DNA of 6,224 nt, taken from NCBI GenBank assembly GCA_016934775.1, contig JAFGSP010000129.1:1-6224 (forward strand), written 5' to 3'. The translations under genes and the position numbers were made by a program. Origin of the DNA: Candidatus Woesearchaeota archaeon (GTDB lineage Archaea > Nanobdellota > Nanobdellia > Woesearchaeales > GW2011-AR15). The notes under the pieces are model-generated. The model saw nothing but the letters and a program-made list of their open reading frames with translations. It searched no databases and was not told the DNA's origin. Each line of letters starts with the position of its first letter. The stretch's first letter is position 1. Below, piece by piece: positions 1 through 3,492 of the stretch.

Positions 1-100
1 ACAAGAACCGCTCCGAGCCCTCGCTATCCTCGTCCTCACCTCTGCAAAAACTAATGGTTTTTGCGAGTGTTCGGAGAACATAACAGTCGTTATGTTCAAT
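1..100. repeat. Structured intergenic repeat, copy A (left end outside window)
   Basis: This GC-richer non-coding stretch shares two blocks with copies B and C: AACCGCTC (7-13 region) and the 3' hairpin. The 3' hairpin has arms GAACATAAC (76-84) and GTTATGTTC (89-97), a perfect 9-bp stem with loop AGTC, followed by AAT as in the other copies. CTCCGA (11-16) can pair with TCGGAG (71-76). These enclose a second hairpin, GCAAAAAC (44-51) with GTTTTTGC (57-64). Compared with B, copy A carries about 50 nt of extra sequence between the two shared blocks. No ORF of note lies here. The copy sits just beyond the 3' end of the 146-469 gene. Confidence 0.7.
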
Positions 101-134
101 ATGACTACGACTAAAACGGAATTATAAAAAGAAG

Positions 135-142
135 AAGGAACA
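135..142. repeat. Left arm of inverted repeat around first cassette
   Basis: AAGGAACA here is the exact inverse of TGTTCCTT at 516-523. The similarity extends imperfectly over about 18 nt (124-143 against 515-530). The arm lies just outside the stop codon of the 146-469 gene. It is short, so chance cannot be excluded alone; the same layout around the other two cassettes is what makes it notable. Confidence 0.45.
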
Positions 143-145
143 GTT

Positions 146-469
146 TTAAGATTGCTCTATTATATAGTCTAGAAGTCTCCTGGTATCTGCGGACATCTTG
201 TCAAGAATTGGATAATTATTTTCCACAGCTTCTCTAAGAATACGTTCATTTGCAGAATAAACAAGTATATTTTGACATCTTCCTTTAAGTGATGTTGCAA
301 CTTCCAACCAACCATCTAATTCATCCAATATTGTCCAATCAAATGATTCCGAGGGTATTGTATTATAACCGTCGTACAAAAAAGAAGTGATAGTTGCGTA
401 ACCATGAAATATACCACTTATTCGTTCTAAGTGTTTCTCAACATCAATAACTAGCAATATATTTATCAT
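146..469 (-). CDS. Small protein, possible divergent receiver-like domain
   Basis: This 107-residue protein is not confidently recognised. Its layout resembles a single response-regulator receiver fold. It has a hydrophobic beta-1 strand at residues 2-8 ending in D9 and E11, and a WTILD strand ending in D49, which would be the phosphoacceptor. A YSA strand end follows at 71-73 with S72 (conserved Ser/Thr position), and then PILDK at 87-91 with K91 (conserved Lys). The D49-to-S72 spacing is about seven residues shorter than in CheY, so the fold is divergent or truncated and phosphorylation is uncertain. The ATG at 469 lies about 28 nt from a TATA-like box, which implies a leaderless transcript and supports this start. 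There is no operon partner; structured repeats flank the gene on both sides. It could instead be an unrelated orphan protein. Confidence 0.65.
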   Translation of the reverse strand: MINILLVIDVEKHLERISGIFHGYATITSFLYDGYNTIPSESFDWTILDELDGWLEVATSLKGRCQNILVYSANERILREAVENNYPILDKMSADTRRLLDYIIEQS

Positions 470-490
470 TAATATTGAACTTAATTAACA

Positions 491-503
491 TCTATATTTA
501 TGT
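491..503 (-). promoter_or_regulatory. TATA box of the 146-469 gene
   Basis: On the minus strand the sequence reads ATAAATATA (493-501), centred about 28 nt before the ATG. That is the archaeal spacing for a transcript starting at or next to the start codon. No SD site precedes the ATG. Confidence 0.6.
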
Positions 504-515
504 TTTCTTGTAAAT

Positions 516-523
516 TGTTCCTT
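516..523. repeat. Right arm of inverted repeat around first cassette
   Basis: TGTTCCTT is the inverse of AAGGAACA at 135-142. It lies just upstream of the minus-strand TATA box, so the pair encloses promoter and gene exactly. From 531 to 593 I see only AT-rich sequence with no gene. Confidence 0.45.
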
Positions 524-593
524 TTCTTATCGTGCGTCTTTATTGCTCCAAAGAGCCTGATAAACTTTAATTTGGGTTTTAGTCTCCGTCATA

Positions 594-735
594 CTCCTCC
601 GCTCAAGTGACGCCTTCGCTTTGCTCAGTTGCACTTGTGCTCGATTCTGGCAGGAGGGGGTTTTGTGAGGGTAGATTACCTAACCGCTCTCAAATTTGTG
701 CTCGGCTCGAGAACATAACAGTCGTTATGTGCAAT
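594..735. repeat. Structured intergenic repeat, copy B
   Basis: This copy is non-coding and alignable with copy C. Stem 1 pairs CTCCT (594-598) with AGGAG (652-656), then GCTCAAGTG (601-609) with CACTTGTGC (632-640), 8 of 9 paired. Stem 2 pairs TTTGTGAG (662-669) with CTCTCAAA (687-694), one mismatch. It encloses the hairpin GGTA-GAT-TACC (670-680). A small hairpin CTCG-GCT-CGAG (701-711) and the terminal hairpin follow, GAACATAAC (711-719) with GTTATGTGC (724-732). The blocks TGTGAGGGTAGATTACC and AACCGCTCTCA are identical in copy C. Stems 1 and 2 differ from C by compensatory changes, so the fold appears to be under selection. Confidence 0.75.
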
Positions 736-770
736 TGAAAAAGGGCAAAGAACTATTTAGGGCAAAAACG
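735..770. repeat. Left arm of inverted repeat around AbrB/RelE cassette
   Basis: There are two boxes. TTGAAAAAGGGCAAA (735-749) is the exact inverse of 1364-1378. TTAGGGCAAAAACG (757-770) is the exact inverse of 1328-1341. The spacer between the boxes is shorter here than in the right arm. The arm ends one base before the toxin stop codon. On the minus strand the T5 runs could also terminate the toxin transcript. Confidence 0.8.
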
Positions 771-771
771 T

Positions 772-1020
772 CTATTGCTCGTCTTTAGTGTATAAATCGA
801 GCAAAATTATCTTATCTTCTTCTTTAAGATAAGCATAAGAAAGTCGGTATGGATGAATATAAAGCTCTCTAGTGCCTTTTCGACCAAATCTCATAGGCTT
901 TCCAGCTTCAGGATTATCTTTCAGCTTTTCTATTTGCTTGAATAACTTCTCTTTAATTTGATTATTCTTTATTTTTGAAAAGAGCTTCTTGAAAGACTCA
1001 TCAAAAGCAACAATCACCAT
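772..1020 (-). CDS. RelE/ParE-superfamily toxin
   Basis: This 82-residue protein matches the small RelE-like toxin plan. An N-terminal helical pair (residues 8-34) is followed by the typical KDNPEAGKPMR turn (34-44). A basic beta-sheet then holds the RELYIHPYRLSYAY segment (51-64) and the IILLDLYTKDEQ end (71-82). R51 and R59 occupy the positions of the conserved basic residues. RelE relatives cleave mRNA in the ribosomal A site; ParE relatives target gyrase. The sequence here favours the RelE side, but the activity is inferred. Its ATG overlaps the antitoxin stop by 7 nt (ATGGTGA), so translation is probably coupled. No strong SD is seen. The partner is AbrB-type rather than the RelB or ribbon-helix-helix antitoxin usual for RelE toxins. 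Confidence 0.82.
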   Translation of the reverse strand: MVIVAFDESFKKLFSKIKNNQIKEKLFKQIEKLKDNPEAGKPMRFGRKGTRELYIHPYRLSYAYLKEEDKIILLDLYTKDEQ

Positions 1021-1280
1021 GATTTCATCTTTTTCAGGAAGTCATCTGCACTCATTTCAGTGAATTCGCCTTTTTCATATCGCTTCCAAGCTGCTTCTGT
1101 TCTTTTGGCAAATTCCAAGTCTTCTTTTAGAGATTCATCTAATTTTGTTGCTTTTTTAATAATAAGCTGATCTTCGTTCCTAATTACAAGTAGTTTTTCT
1201 CCTACTTCAAATTCGCTTCTCAAATCGTTAGGGATAACAATTTGGCCTTTTGTACTCATTCTTGTAATTGCGACATCCAT
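1014..1280 (-). CDS. AbrB/MazE-type (SpoVT-AbrB fold) antitoxin
   Basis: This 88-residue protein has an N-terminal swapped-hairpin DNA-binding domain shown by MSTKGQIVIPNDLR (residues 8-21) and VGEKLLVIRNEDQLII (26-41). An acidic and aromatic tail follows (AAWKRYEKGEF, 63-73), probably the toxin-wrapping segment. The family dimerises on palindromic operators and neutralises the adjacent toxin. The ATG at 1280 is preferred over an upstream in-frame GTG at 1289. AGGTGA (1286-1291, minus strand) is a six-base SD match exactly 5 nt before the ATG, and the GTG falls inside that SD. The gene is first in a two-gene operon and overlaps the toxin start. A 16-bp palindrome next to its promoter suggests autorepression. 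Confidence 0.88.
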   Translation of the reverse strand: MDVAITRMSTKGQIVIPNDLRSEFEVGEKLLVIRNEDQLIIKKATKLDESLKEDLEFAKRTEAAWKRYEKGEFTEMSADDFLKKMKSW

Positions 1281-1285
1281 TATAT

Positions 1286-1325
1286 TCACCTTTAGTAAGA
1301 TTAATCTTACCAGATATATAAATTT
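1286..1325 (-). promoter_or_regulatory. TATA box, palindromic operator and SD of the AbrB/RelE operon
   Basis: Read on the minus strand, TTTATATAT (1314-1322) is the TATA box. The perfect 16-bp palindrome GTAAGATTAATCTTAC (1295-1310) follows, covering the predicted transcription start about 25 nt downstream of the box. AGGTGA (1286-1291) is the SD. Unlike its neighbours, this operon therefore has a short leader. An antitoxin dimer bound to the palindrome would block initiation. Confidence 0.75.
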
Positions 1326-1327
1326 AT

Positions 1328-1378
1328 CGTTTTTGCCCTAATTCTATTCTTTTTCTAGATGAATTTGCCCTTTTTCAA
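1328..1378. repeat. Right arm of inverted repeat around AbrB/RelE cassette
   Basis: CGTTTTTGCCCTAA (1328-1341) and TTTGCCCTTTTTCAA (1364-1378) are exact inverses of the two boxes at 757-770 and 735-749. The spacer is longer here (22 nt against 7). The inner box abuts the TATA box of the antitoxin. Confidence 0.8.
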
Positions 1379-1543
1379 CTCTTGCGCTCGCACGACAAGC
1401 GTGCGTGCTCAGTCCTTCCAGAGGGAAATCTGTGAGGGTAGATTACCTATACTCACTTACGTTCGTAATACTCAAGCATTGCTTGAGATAACCGCTCTCA
1501 GGTTTCCGCTCGTCAGAATCTCACAACAGGACGTTATGTTCAA
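1379..1543. repeat. Structured intergenic repeat, copy C (with extra hairpins)
   Basis: This is the longest copy. Stem 1 pairs CTCT (1379-1382) with AGAG (1420-1423), then GCTCGCACG (1386-1394) with CGTGCGTGC (1400-1408). Stem 2 pairs GGAAATCTGTGAG (1424-1436) with CTCTCAGGTTTCC (1495-1507): 11 Watson-Crick pairs, one G-T wobble and one mismatch. Inside stem 2 are GGTA-GAT-TACC (1437-1447) and a 41-nt segment absent from copy B (1448-1488). That segment holds hairpins TTACG-TT-CGTAA and CTCAAGC-ATT-GCTTGAG. The copy ends in a degenerate form of the terminal hairpin and then GTTATGTTCAAT (1533-1543 region). A 69-codon reading frame across it (1359-1568) is judged spurious. No real gene is seen between 1281 and 1615. 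Confidence 0.75.
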
Positions 1544-1566
1544 TTTTTGTAAATTCCTCTCTATTT

Positions 1567-1581
1567 AAGGGCAAAAATCAC
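1567..1581. repeat. Left arm of inverted repeat around RHH/ParE cassette
   Basis: AAGGGCAAAAATCAC is the inverse of GTGATTTTTGCCTT at 2153-2166 except for one extra G. It shares the CTATTTA-GGGCAAAAA core with the left arm of the AbrB/RelE cassette (753-768). It sits immediately upstream of the TATA box. Confidence 0.75.
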
Positions 1582-1585
1582 AAGA

Positions 1586-1617
1586 TTTAAATATTAAATG
1601 GTATTTATTGATACCAT
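1586..1617 (+). promoter_or_regulatory. TATA box and inverted-repeat operator of the RHH/ParE operon
   Basis: TTTAAATATT (1586-1595) is a strong archaeal TATA box centred about 25 nt before the ATG at 1616. Directly after it, ATGGTAT (1598-1604) and ATACCAT (1611-1617) form a perfect 7-bp inverted repeat with a 6-nt spacer, reaching into the start codon. Ribbon-helix-helix antitoxins typically bind such sites, so this is the likely autorepression operator. Confidence 0.7.
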
Positions 1618-1858
1618 GACTACACAAATTAATATCAGGATGTCAGATAAATTACTCAAATCAGCACAACAACACGCTAATGAAATGGGCTTTGGTAATG
1701 TTCAGGATTTCATTAGAGAAACGGTAAGAGAAAAACTTTTCGAAGAACCTAAAGTTTCCAAGGAAGAATTGTCTCTTGTTAAAAAACTGATTAAAGTAAG
1801 TGAAGAAAAGAATTTGTATGGAACTGAGGAAGAATTGTTTAAAAAGTTGAGGAGTTAA
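1616..1858 (+). CDS. Ribbon-helix-helix antitoxin
   Basis: This 80-residue protein has the CopG/ParD-like layout. The N-terminal beta strand TTQINIRMS (residues 2-10) inserts in the DNA major groove. Helix DKLLKSAQQHANEMGF (11-26), an NVQDFIRETVREKLF second helix (28-42) and a charged tail (43-80), which should bind the toxin, complete it. The ATG at 1616 is chosen over an in-frame ATG at 1598. The TATA spacing places the transcript start at 1616, and the earlier ATG lies in the operator arm. The message is then leaderless. It is the first gene of a two-gene operon, ending one base before the toxin ATG. Function is by family; the partner match is by adjacency. Confidence 0.87.
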   Translation: MTTQINIRMSDKLLKSAQQHANEMGFGNVQDFIRETVREKLFEEPKVSKEELSLVKKLIKVSEEKNLYGTEEELFKKLRS

Positions 1859-1859
1859 T

Positions 1860-2156
1860 ATGGATTACACTCTGAAACCCTCCAAATTCTTTTTGGAACA
1901 ACTAGATGATATTAGTAGTGAATCGAAAAAATTAATTGATAAAAAACTTCAATTAATAAAAGTAAATCCCTTTAGATATAAACGTATTAAGGGATATCCC
2001 TTATTTCTGTTTAGAATTAGATTTGAAAATGAAAGAAAAGAAAAAAGAGTAATTTATTTAGTTGATAAACCAGATGTGAACATTTTGTGCATATTAGATC
2101 GTGATTCTGAATATAAGGATTTAAGAAATTTCTTAAAGCGTCATGGATATTTGTGA
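1860..2156 (+). CDS. RelE/ParE-superfamily toxin
   Basis: This 98-residue basic protein has the usual toxin plan. An N-terminal strand YTLKPSKFF (residues 3-11) is followed by two helices (11-34). The turn VNPFRYKRIKGYPLFLFRIRF (35-55), strand EKRVIYLVDKPDVNILCILDRD (61-82) and a C-terminal helix DLRNFLKRHGYL (87-98) complete it. R52, R54 and R63 are candidate functional basic residues. Whether it cuts mRNA or inhibits gyrase cannot be decided from sequence. It follows the antitoxin by one base, and GGAG (1851-1854) 5 nt before the ATG gives an SD, as expected for a second cistron. Its TGA stop lies inside the right inverted-repeat arm, so gene and arm are inseparable. Confidence 0.83.
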   Translation: MDYTLKPSKFFLEQLDDISSESKKLIDKKLQLIKVNPFRYKRIKGYPLFLFRIRFENERKEKRVIYLVDKPDVNILCILDRDSEYKDLRNFLKRHGYL

Positions 2157-2166
2157 TTTTTGCCTT
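2153..2166. repeat. Right arm of inverted repeat around RHH/ParE cassette
   Basis: GTGATTTTTGCCTT is the inverse of 1567-1581 with one base missing. It overlaps the toxin stop codon, and its T5 run may also end transcription. Confidence 0.7.
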
Positions 2167-2340
2167 GATGGTTGTTTCTATGTCAAATCAAGAAAGCAGA
2201 AATACTCATTGCATTCGTAAAGTTCAACAAGTTGAACAAATCCCCCCTTTAGGGTTGGGGATGGTGGGATTTTCAGCATTTTCATTAAAGCTATTCAATC
2301 AGAGTTTATATCTCAGATAACATCCAAAACAGCAATATTC
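2167..2340. other. Intergenic stretch with degenerate repeat relics
   Basis: No gene is seen. ATACTCA and TTCGTAA around 2200-2220 match the 41-nt insert of copy C (1450-1468), suggesting a decayed relative. Two hairpins follow: GTTCAAC-AA-GTTGAAC (2222-2237), then AAATCCC (2238-2244) with GGGATTT (2266-2272) around a C- and G-rich loop. Either could end the toxin transcript, but neither is directly followed by a long T run. Confidence 0.5.
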
Positions 2341-2350
2341 AAATATTTGA
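2341..2350 (+). promoter_or_regulatory. TATA box of the 2368 gene
   Basis: AAATATTTGA, preceded by TTC, is centred about 24 nt before the ATG at 2368, giving a leaderless transcript. An in-frame TTG at 2347 lies inside the box and so is not a credible start. Confidence 0.6.
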
Positions 2351-2367
2351 TATACATTACTCTTTTA

Positions 2368-2736
2368 ATGGACAAGCCTGTTTCTGAATCCAAGGGGCAA
2401 TATGTGGTCATCACTTTTCCATCCTGTAGTTCTGTTGATGATATCAAAAAGAATATAGACTGGATGTTTGATGTAATAGGGAAACAAGAGTATTCAAAAG
2501 TCCTTGTGGATATGACTTCCACCAAGAAAAAGTTCAGGGTTGAAGAGCTTTGGGATATTGCATTGAGCATTTGGGACAAAGGAATCAGGCATCCGAAGAT
2601 TGCTTTGGTCAGTTCCAGGGAGAGCGCATATGATGAAAGGTTCTTTCAGCACATGATGCAGGAATTTGACATCAACCTTATACGATTTACCCTTGACAAA
2701 GAAGTGGCTGTTGAGTGGCTTAATGAGAAAGAATGA
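2368..2736 (+). CDS. SpoIIAA-like (STAS/SEC14-type) protein
   Basis: This 122-residue protein shows the alternating layout of SpoIIAA-like proteins. Strand QYVVITFPS (residues 11-19) is followed by helix VDDIKKNIDWMFDVI (23-37) and strand KVLVDMTS (44-51). Then come helix VEELWDIALSIW (58-69), strand PKIALVSS (76-83), helix ERFFQHMMQEF (90-100), strand INLIRFTLD (102-110) and the closing helix EVAVEWL (112-118). The closing pattern, strand ending F-x-x-D/E then A-x-x-WL, is typical of this family. Members are small cytosolic proteins, sometimes ligand-binding or linked to anti-sigma-like switching; a specific role is not known. The protein lacks the DSSG phosphorylation motif of true anti-sigma antagonists. 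It stands alone with its own TATA box, and its base composition is richer in G+C than the TA cassettes. Confidence 0.6.
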   Translation: MDKPVSESKGQYVVITFPSCSSVDDIKKNIDWMFDVIGKQEYSKVLVDMTSTKKKFRVEELWDIALSIWDKGIRHPKIALVSSRESAYDERFFQHMMQEFDINLIRFTLDKEVAVEWLNEKE

Positions 2737-2743
2737 TTTCTGA

Positions 2744-2752
2744 TTTTTATTA
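2744..2752 (+). terminator. Oligo-T terminator after the 2368 gene
   Basis: A T5 tract lies 8 nt after the stop codon (TTTTTATTAG), which is sufficient for archaeal RNA polymerase termination. There is no hairpin. Confidence 0.4.
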
Positions 2753-2778
2753 GTTTATACTACTAAATAGAAGTCAAG

Positions 2779-2788
2779 TTTAAATATT
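2779..2788 (+). promoter_or_regulatory. TATA box of the 2824 gene
   Basis: TTTAAATATT (2779-2788) predicts a transcript start near 2809. That leaves a leader of about 15 nt, just enough to include the SD at 2813-2819. Confidence 0.7.
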
Positions 2789-2823
2789 TGCTATTGTTCC
2801 CTTTTTAAAACAAGGTGATGATA

Positions 2824-3255
2824 GTGAGTATACTACAGAACTTAAGGAATGATCCTGAGAGATTTGATATTTCCTATTGTGTAACTTCAAATTTGATTTA
2901 CCAGAAAGCTGCTTTAGATTCGGGTCCGGACTTTGTTACTATACGGTGTTCTGGTGGTGAAATGAGTGAATTATATGAAGGACTGAAGCGCGTTGTTGAA
3001 GATTATGCCAAAGAAAATAGTCTTATTTTTAGGGGTAAAATTCCCAGACATGGAACATCTCCTTTAGATAGAACTGTGGAAAAGGGAATGGAATATTTCT
3101 TTGAAGGAACCGGTCATACTTCTATCATTCTTGAAATAGAATGCACAGGTATTATAGGGCTGAGGGGAATTAATGACGGAGGCAAATATATTGCCAAAAA
3201 AGTGGCACGCTACATTGCTAACGAAGCAGGAGTGGGAATTGACGGGCTTGAGTGA
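2824..3255 (+). CDS. Hypothetical protein, unrecognised
   Basis: I do not recognise this 143-residue protein. Visible features are an N-terminal region with a TSNLIYQKAALDSGPDFVTIRCSGGE segment split by turns (residues 21-46) and an amphipathic helix ELYEGLKRVVEDYAKE (49-64). A basic GKIPRHGTSPLDR loop follows (71-83), then a strand IILEIECTGIIGLRGI (101-116) and a C-terminal helix GKYIAKKVARYIANEAG (120-136). There is no signal peptide or membrane segment. The start is ambiguous. A seven-base SD match AGGTGAT (2813-2819) lies 4 nt before GTG 2824, favouring that codon. The overlapping GTG 2815 and ATG 2818 would add three or two residues but lie within the SD. It is transcribed alone and ends in a terminator whose 5' arm lies in its last codons. 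Confidence 0.75.
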   Translation: MSILQNLRNDPERFDISYCVTSNLIYQKAALDSGPDFVTIRCSGGEMSELYEGLKRVVEDYAKENSLIFRGKIPRHGTSPLDRTVEKGMEYFFEGTGHTSIILEIECTGIIGLRGINDGGKYIAKKVARYIANEAGVGIDGLE

Positions 3256-3268
3256 CTCCTGCCTTTTT
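3226..3268 (+). terminator. Hairpin plus T5 terminator of the 2824 gene
   Basis: GCAGGAGT (3226-3233) and ACTCCTGC (3255-3262) form a perfect 8-bp stem with a 21-nt loop, followed after one C by TTTTT. The 5' arm is coding and the stop codon lies in the loop and 3' arm. A hairpin terminator of bacterial form is unusual in archaea, where the T tract alone usually suffices. Confidence 0.6.
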
Positions 3269-3290
3269 CTATACTTTTCAAACAAAAAAA

Positions 3291-3298
3291 TTTATATA
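3291..3298 (+). promoter_or_regulatory. TATA box of the ilvB leader
   Basis: TTTATATA, preceded by an A7 tract (a plausible BRE region), is centred about 27 nt before the ATG at 3322. The transcript should start at or just before that ATG. This gives ilvB an untranslated-plus-leader region of about 170 nt, unlike its leaderless neighbours. Confidence 0.75.
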
Positions 3299-3321
3299 TA
3301 ACACCTGCGTAAGATGTTGGA

Positions 3322-3396
3322 ATGTCAAATAAGAGCGCAGACTACTTTCTGAACCTTCTCGTAGTAGTGGTTGTAGTAGCTGTGCTCGTGGCTTGA
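3322..3396 (+). CDS. Putative valine/leucine-rich leader peptide of ilvB
   Basis: This 24-codon ORF begins MSNKSADYF. It then has leucines at 10, 12 and 13, six consecutive valine codons at 14-19 (GTA GTA GTG GTT GTA GTA), and V21, L22, V23 before TGA. Valine (8) and leucine (4) make up half the peptide; isoleucine is absent. Its ATG is exactly where a leaderless transcript from the TATA box at 3291 would start, as for other genes in this window. It stands 96 nt before a gene for valine and leucine synthesis, and competing hairpins overlap its end. By analogy with the E. coli ilvB leader peptide IvbL, it should act in cis: ribosomes would slow on its valine codons when charged tRNA-Val is scarce. 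The alternative is a hydrophobic micropeptide or chance. Confidence 0.62.
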   Translation: MSNKSADYFLNLLVVVVVVAVLVA

Positions 3397-3448
3397 GCAG
3401 GGAGATAGTCCGACTCAAGCGCGAATTCTATATTTTTTCCTGATTTTT
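3333..3448 (+). promoter_or_regulatory. Candidate transcription attenuator of ilvB
   Basis: Three mutually exclusive pairings can be drawn. Helix 1:2 pairs GAGCGCAG (3333-3340) with CTGTGCTC (3380-3387), eight pairs including one G-U. It is extended by ACTAC (3341-3345) with GTAGT (3373-3377), with AG bulged. Helix 2:3 pairs TGCTC (3383-3387) with GAGCA (3395-3399). Helix 3:4 pairs GCTTGAG (3391-3397) with CTCAAGC (3414-3420) ahead of T6 (3433-3438) and T5 (3444-3448). The valine codons lie between segments 1 and 2. A ribosome stalled early in the run would open 1:2 and permit 2:3, which excludes 3:4. The geometry is not fully classical: the stop codon lies in segment 3, and the T6 tract is 12 nt past the stem. 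Confidence 0.5.
3387..3438 (+). terminator. Putative conditional terminator in the ilvB leader
   Basis: A perfect 7-bp stem GCTTGAG/CTCAAGC (3391-3397, 3414-3420) has a 16-nt loop. It may be extended by CGT (3387-3389) with GCG (3421-3423) around a bulged G. T6 at 3433-3438 follows. Because archaeal polymerase can stop at T tracts once translation no longer follows, the T6 alone may suffice. TCTATATTTT here could instead be an internal TATA box. Confidence 0.45.
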
Positions 3449-3481
3449 CTGGCGTTCTGTTTCGGCCTATTTCACTTGCCC

Positions 3482-3486
3482 GGAGG
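3482..3486 (+). promoter_or_regulatory. Strong SD of ilvB
   Basis: GGAGG lies 6 nt before ATG 3493. It is the best SD in the window and fixes the start. It shows that ilvB is translated from a leadered mRNA, which most other first genes here lack. Confidence 0.85.
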
Positions 3487-3492
3487 AAAAAA

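Noticed and set aside
44..64. GCAAAAAC-TAATG-GTTTTTGC in copy A as an empty insertion site of the GGGCAAAAA arms
   Set aside because: The GGG/CCC part of the arms is missing and the flanks differ, so the likeness is limited to an A-rich 8-mer and may be chance.
594..735. Repeats A-C as classical integron attC sites (they end in GTTATGT, and TA genes are frequent integron cargo)
   Set aside because: The 5' ends of B and C lack an ACATAAC-like box to pair with the terminal GTTATGT. The only complement lies 4 nt away in the terminal hairpin. The gene-bracketing inverted repeats also belong to cassettes rather than to single sites. An analogy is kept, not an identification.
1448..1488. tRNA-like cloverleaf in repeat C (three hairpins within a closing stem)
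   Set aside because: There is no 7-bp acceptor stem, T-arm consensus or anticodon loop of correct size, and copy B lacks two of the hairpins.
1359..1568. 69-codon plus-strand ORF
   Set aside because: It spans structured repeat C, has no promoter or SD placement, and its composition follows the repeat's hairpins.
2347..2367. Upstream TTG start for the SpoIIAA-like gene
   Set aside because: The TTG lies within the TATA box, so it would not be on the transcript.
3428..3437. TCTATATTTT as the main ilvB TATA box
   Set aside because: It is weaker than TTTATATA at 3291 and does not explain the Val-rich ORF or the hairpins. It remains a possible secondary promoter and is the main alternative to the attenuator model.
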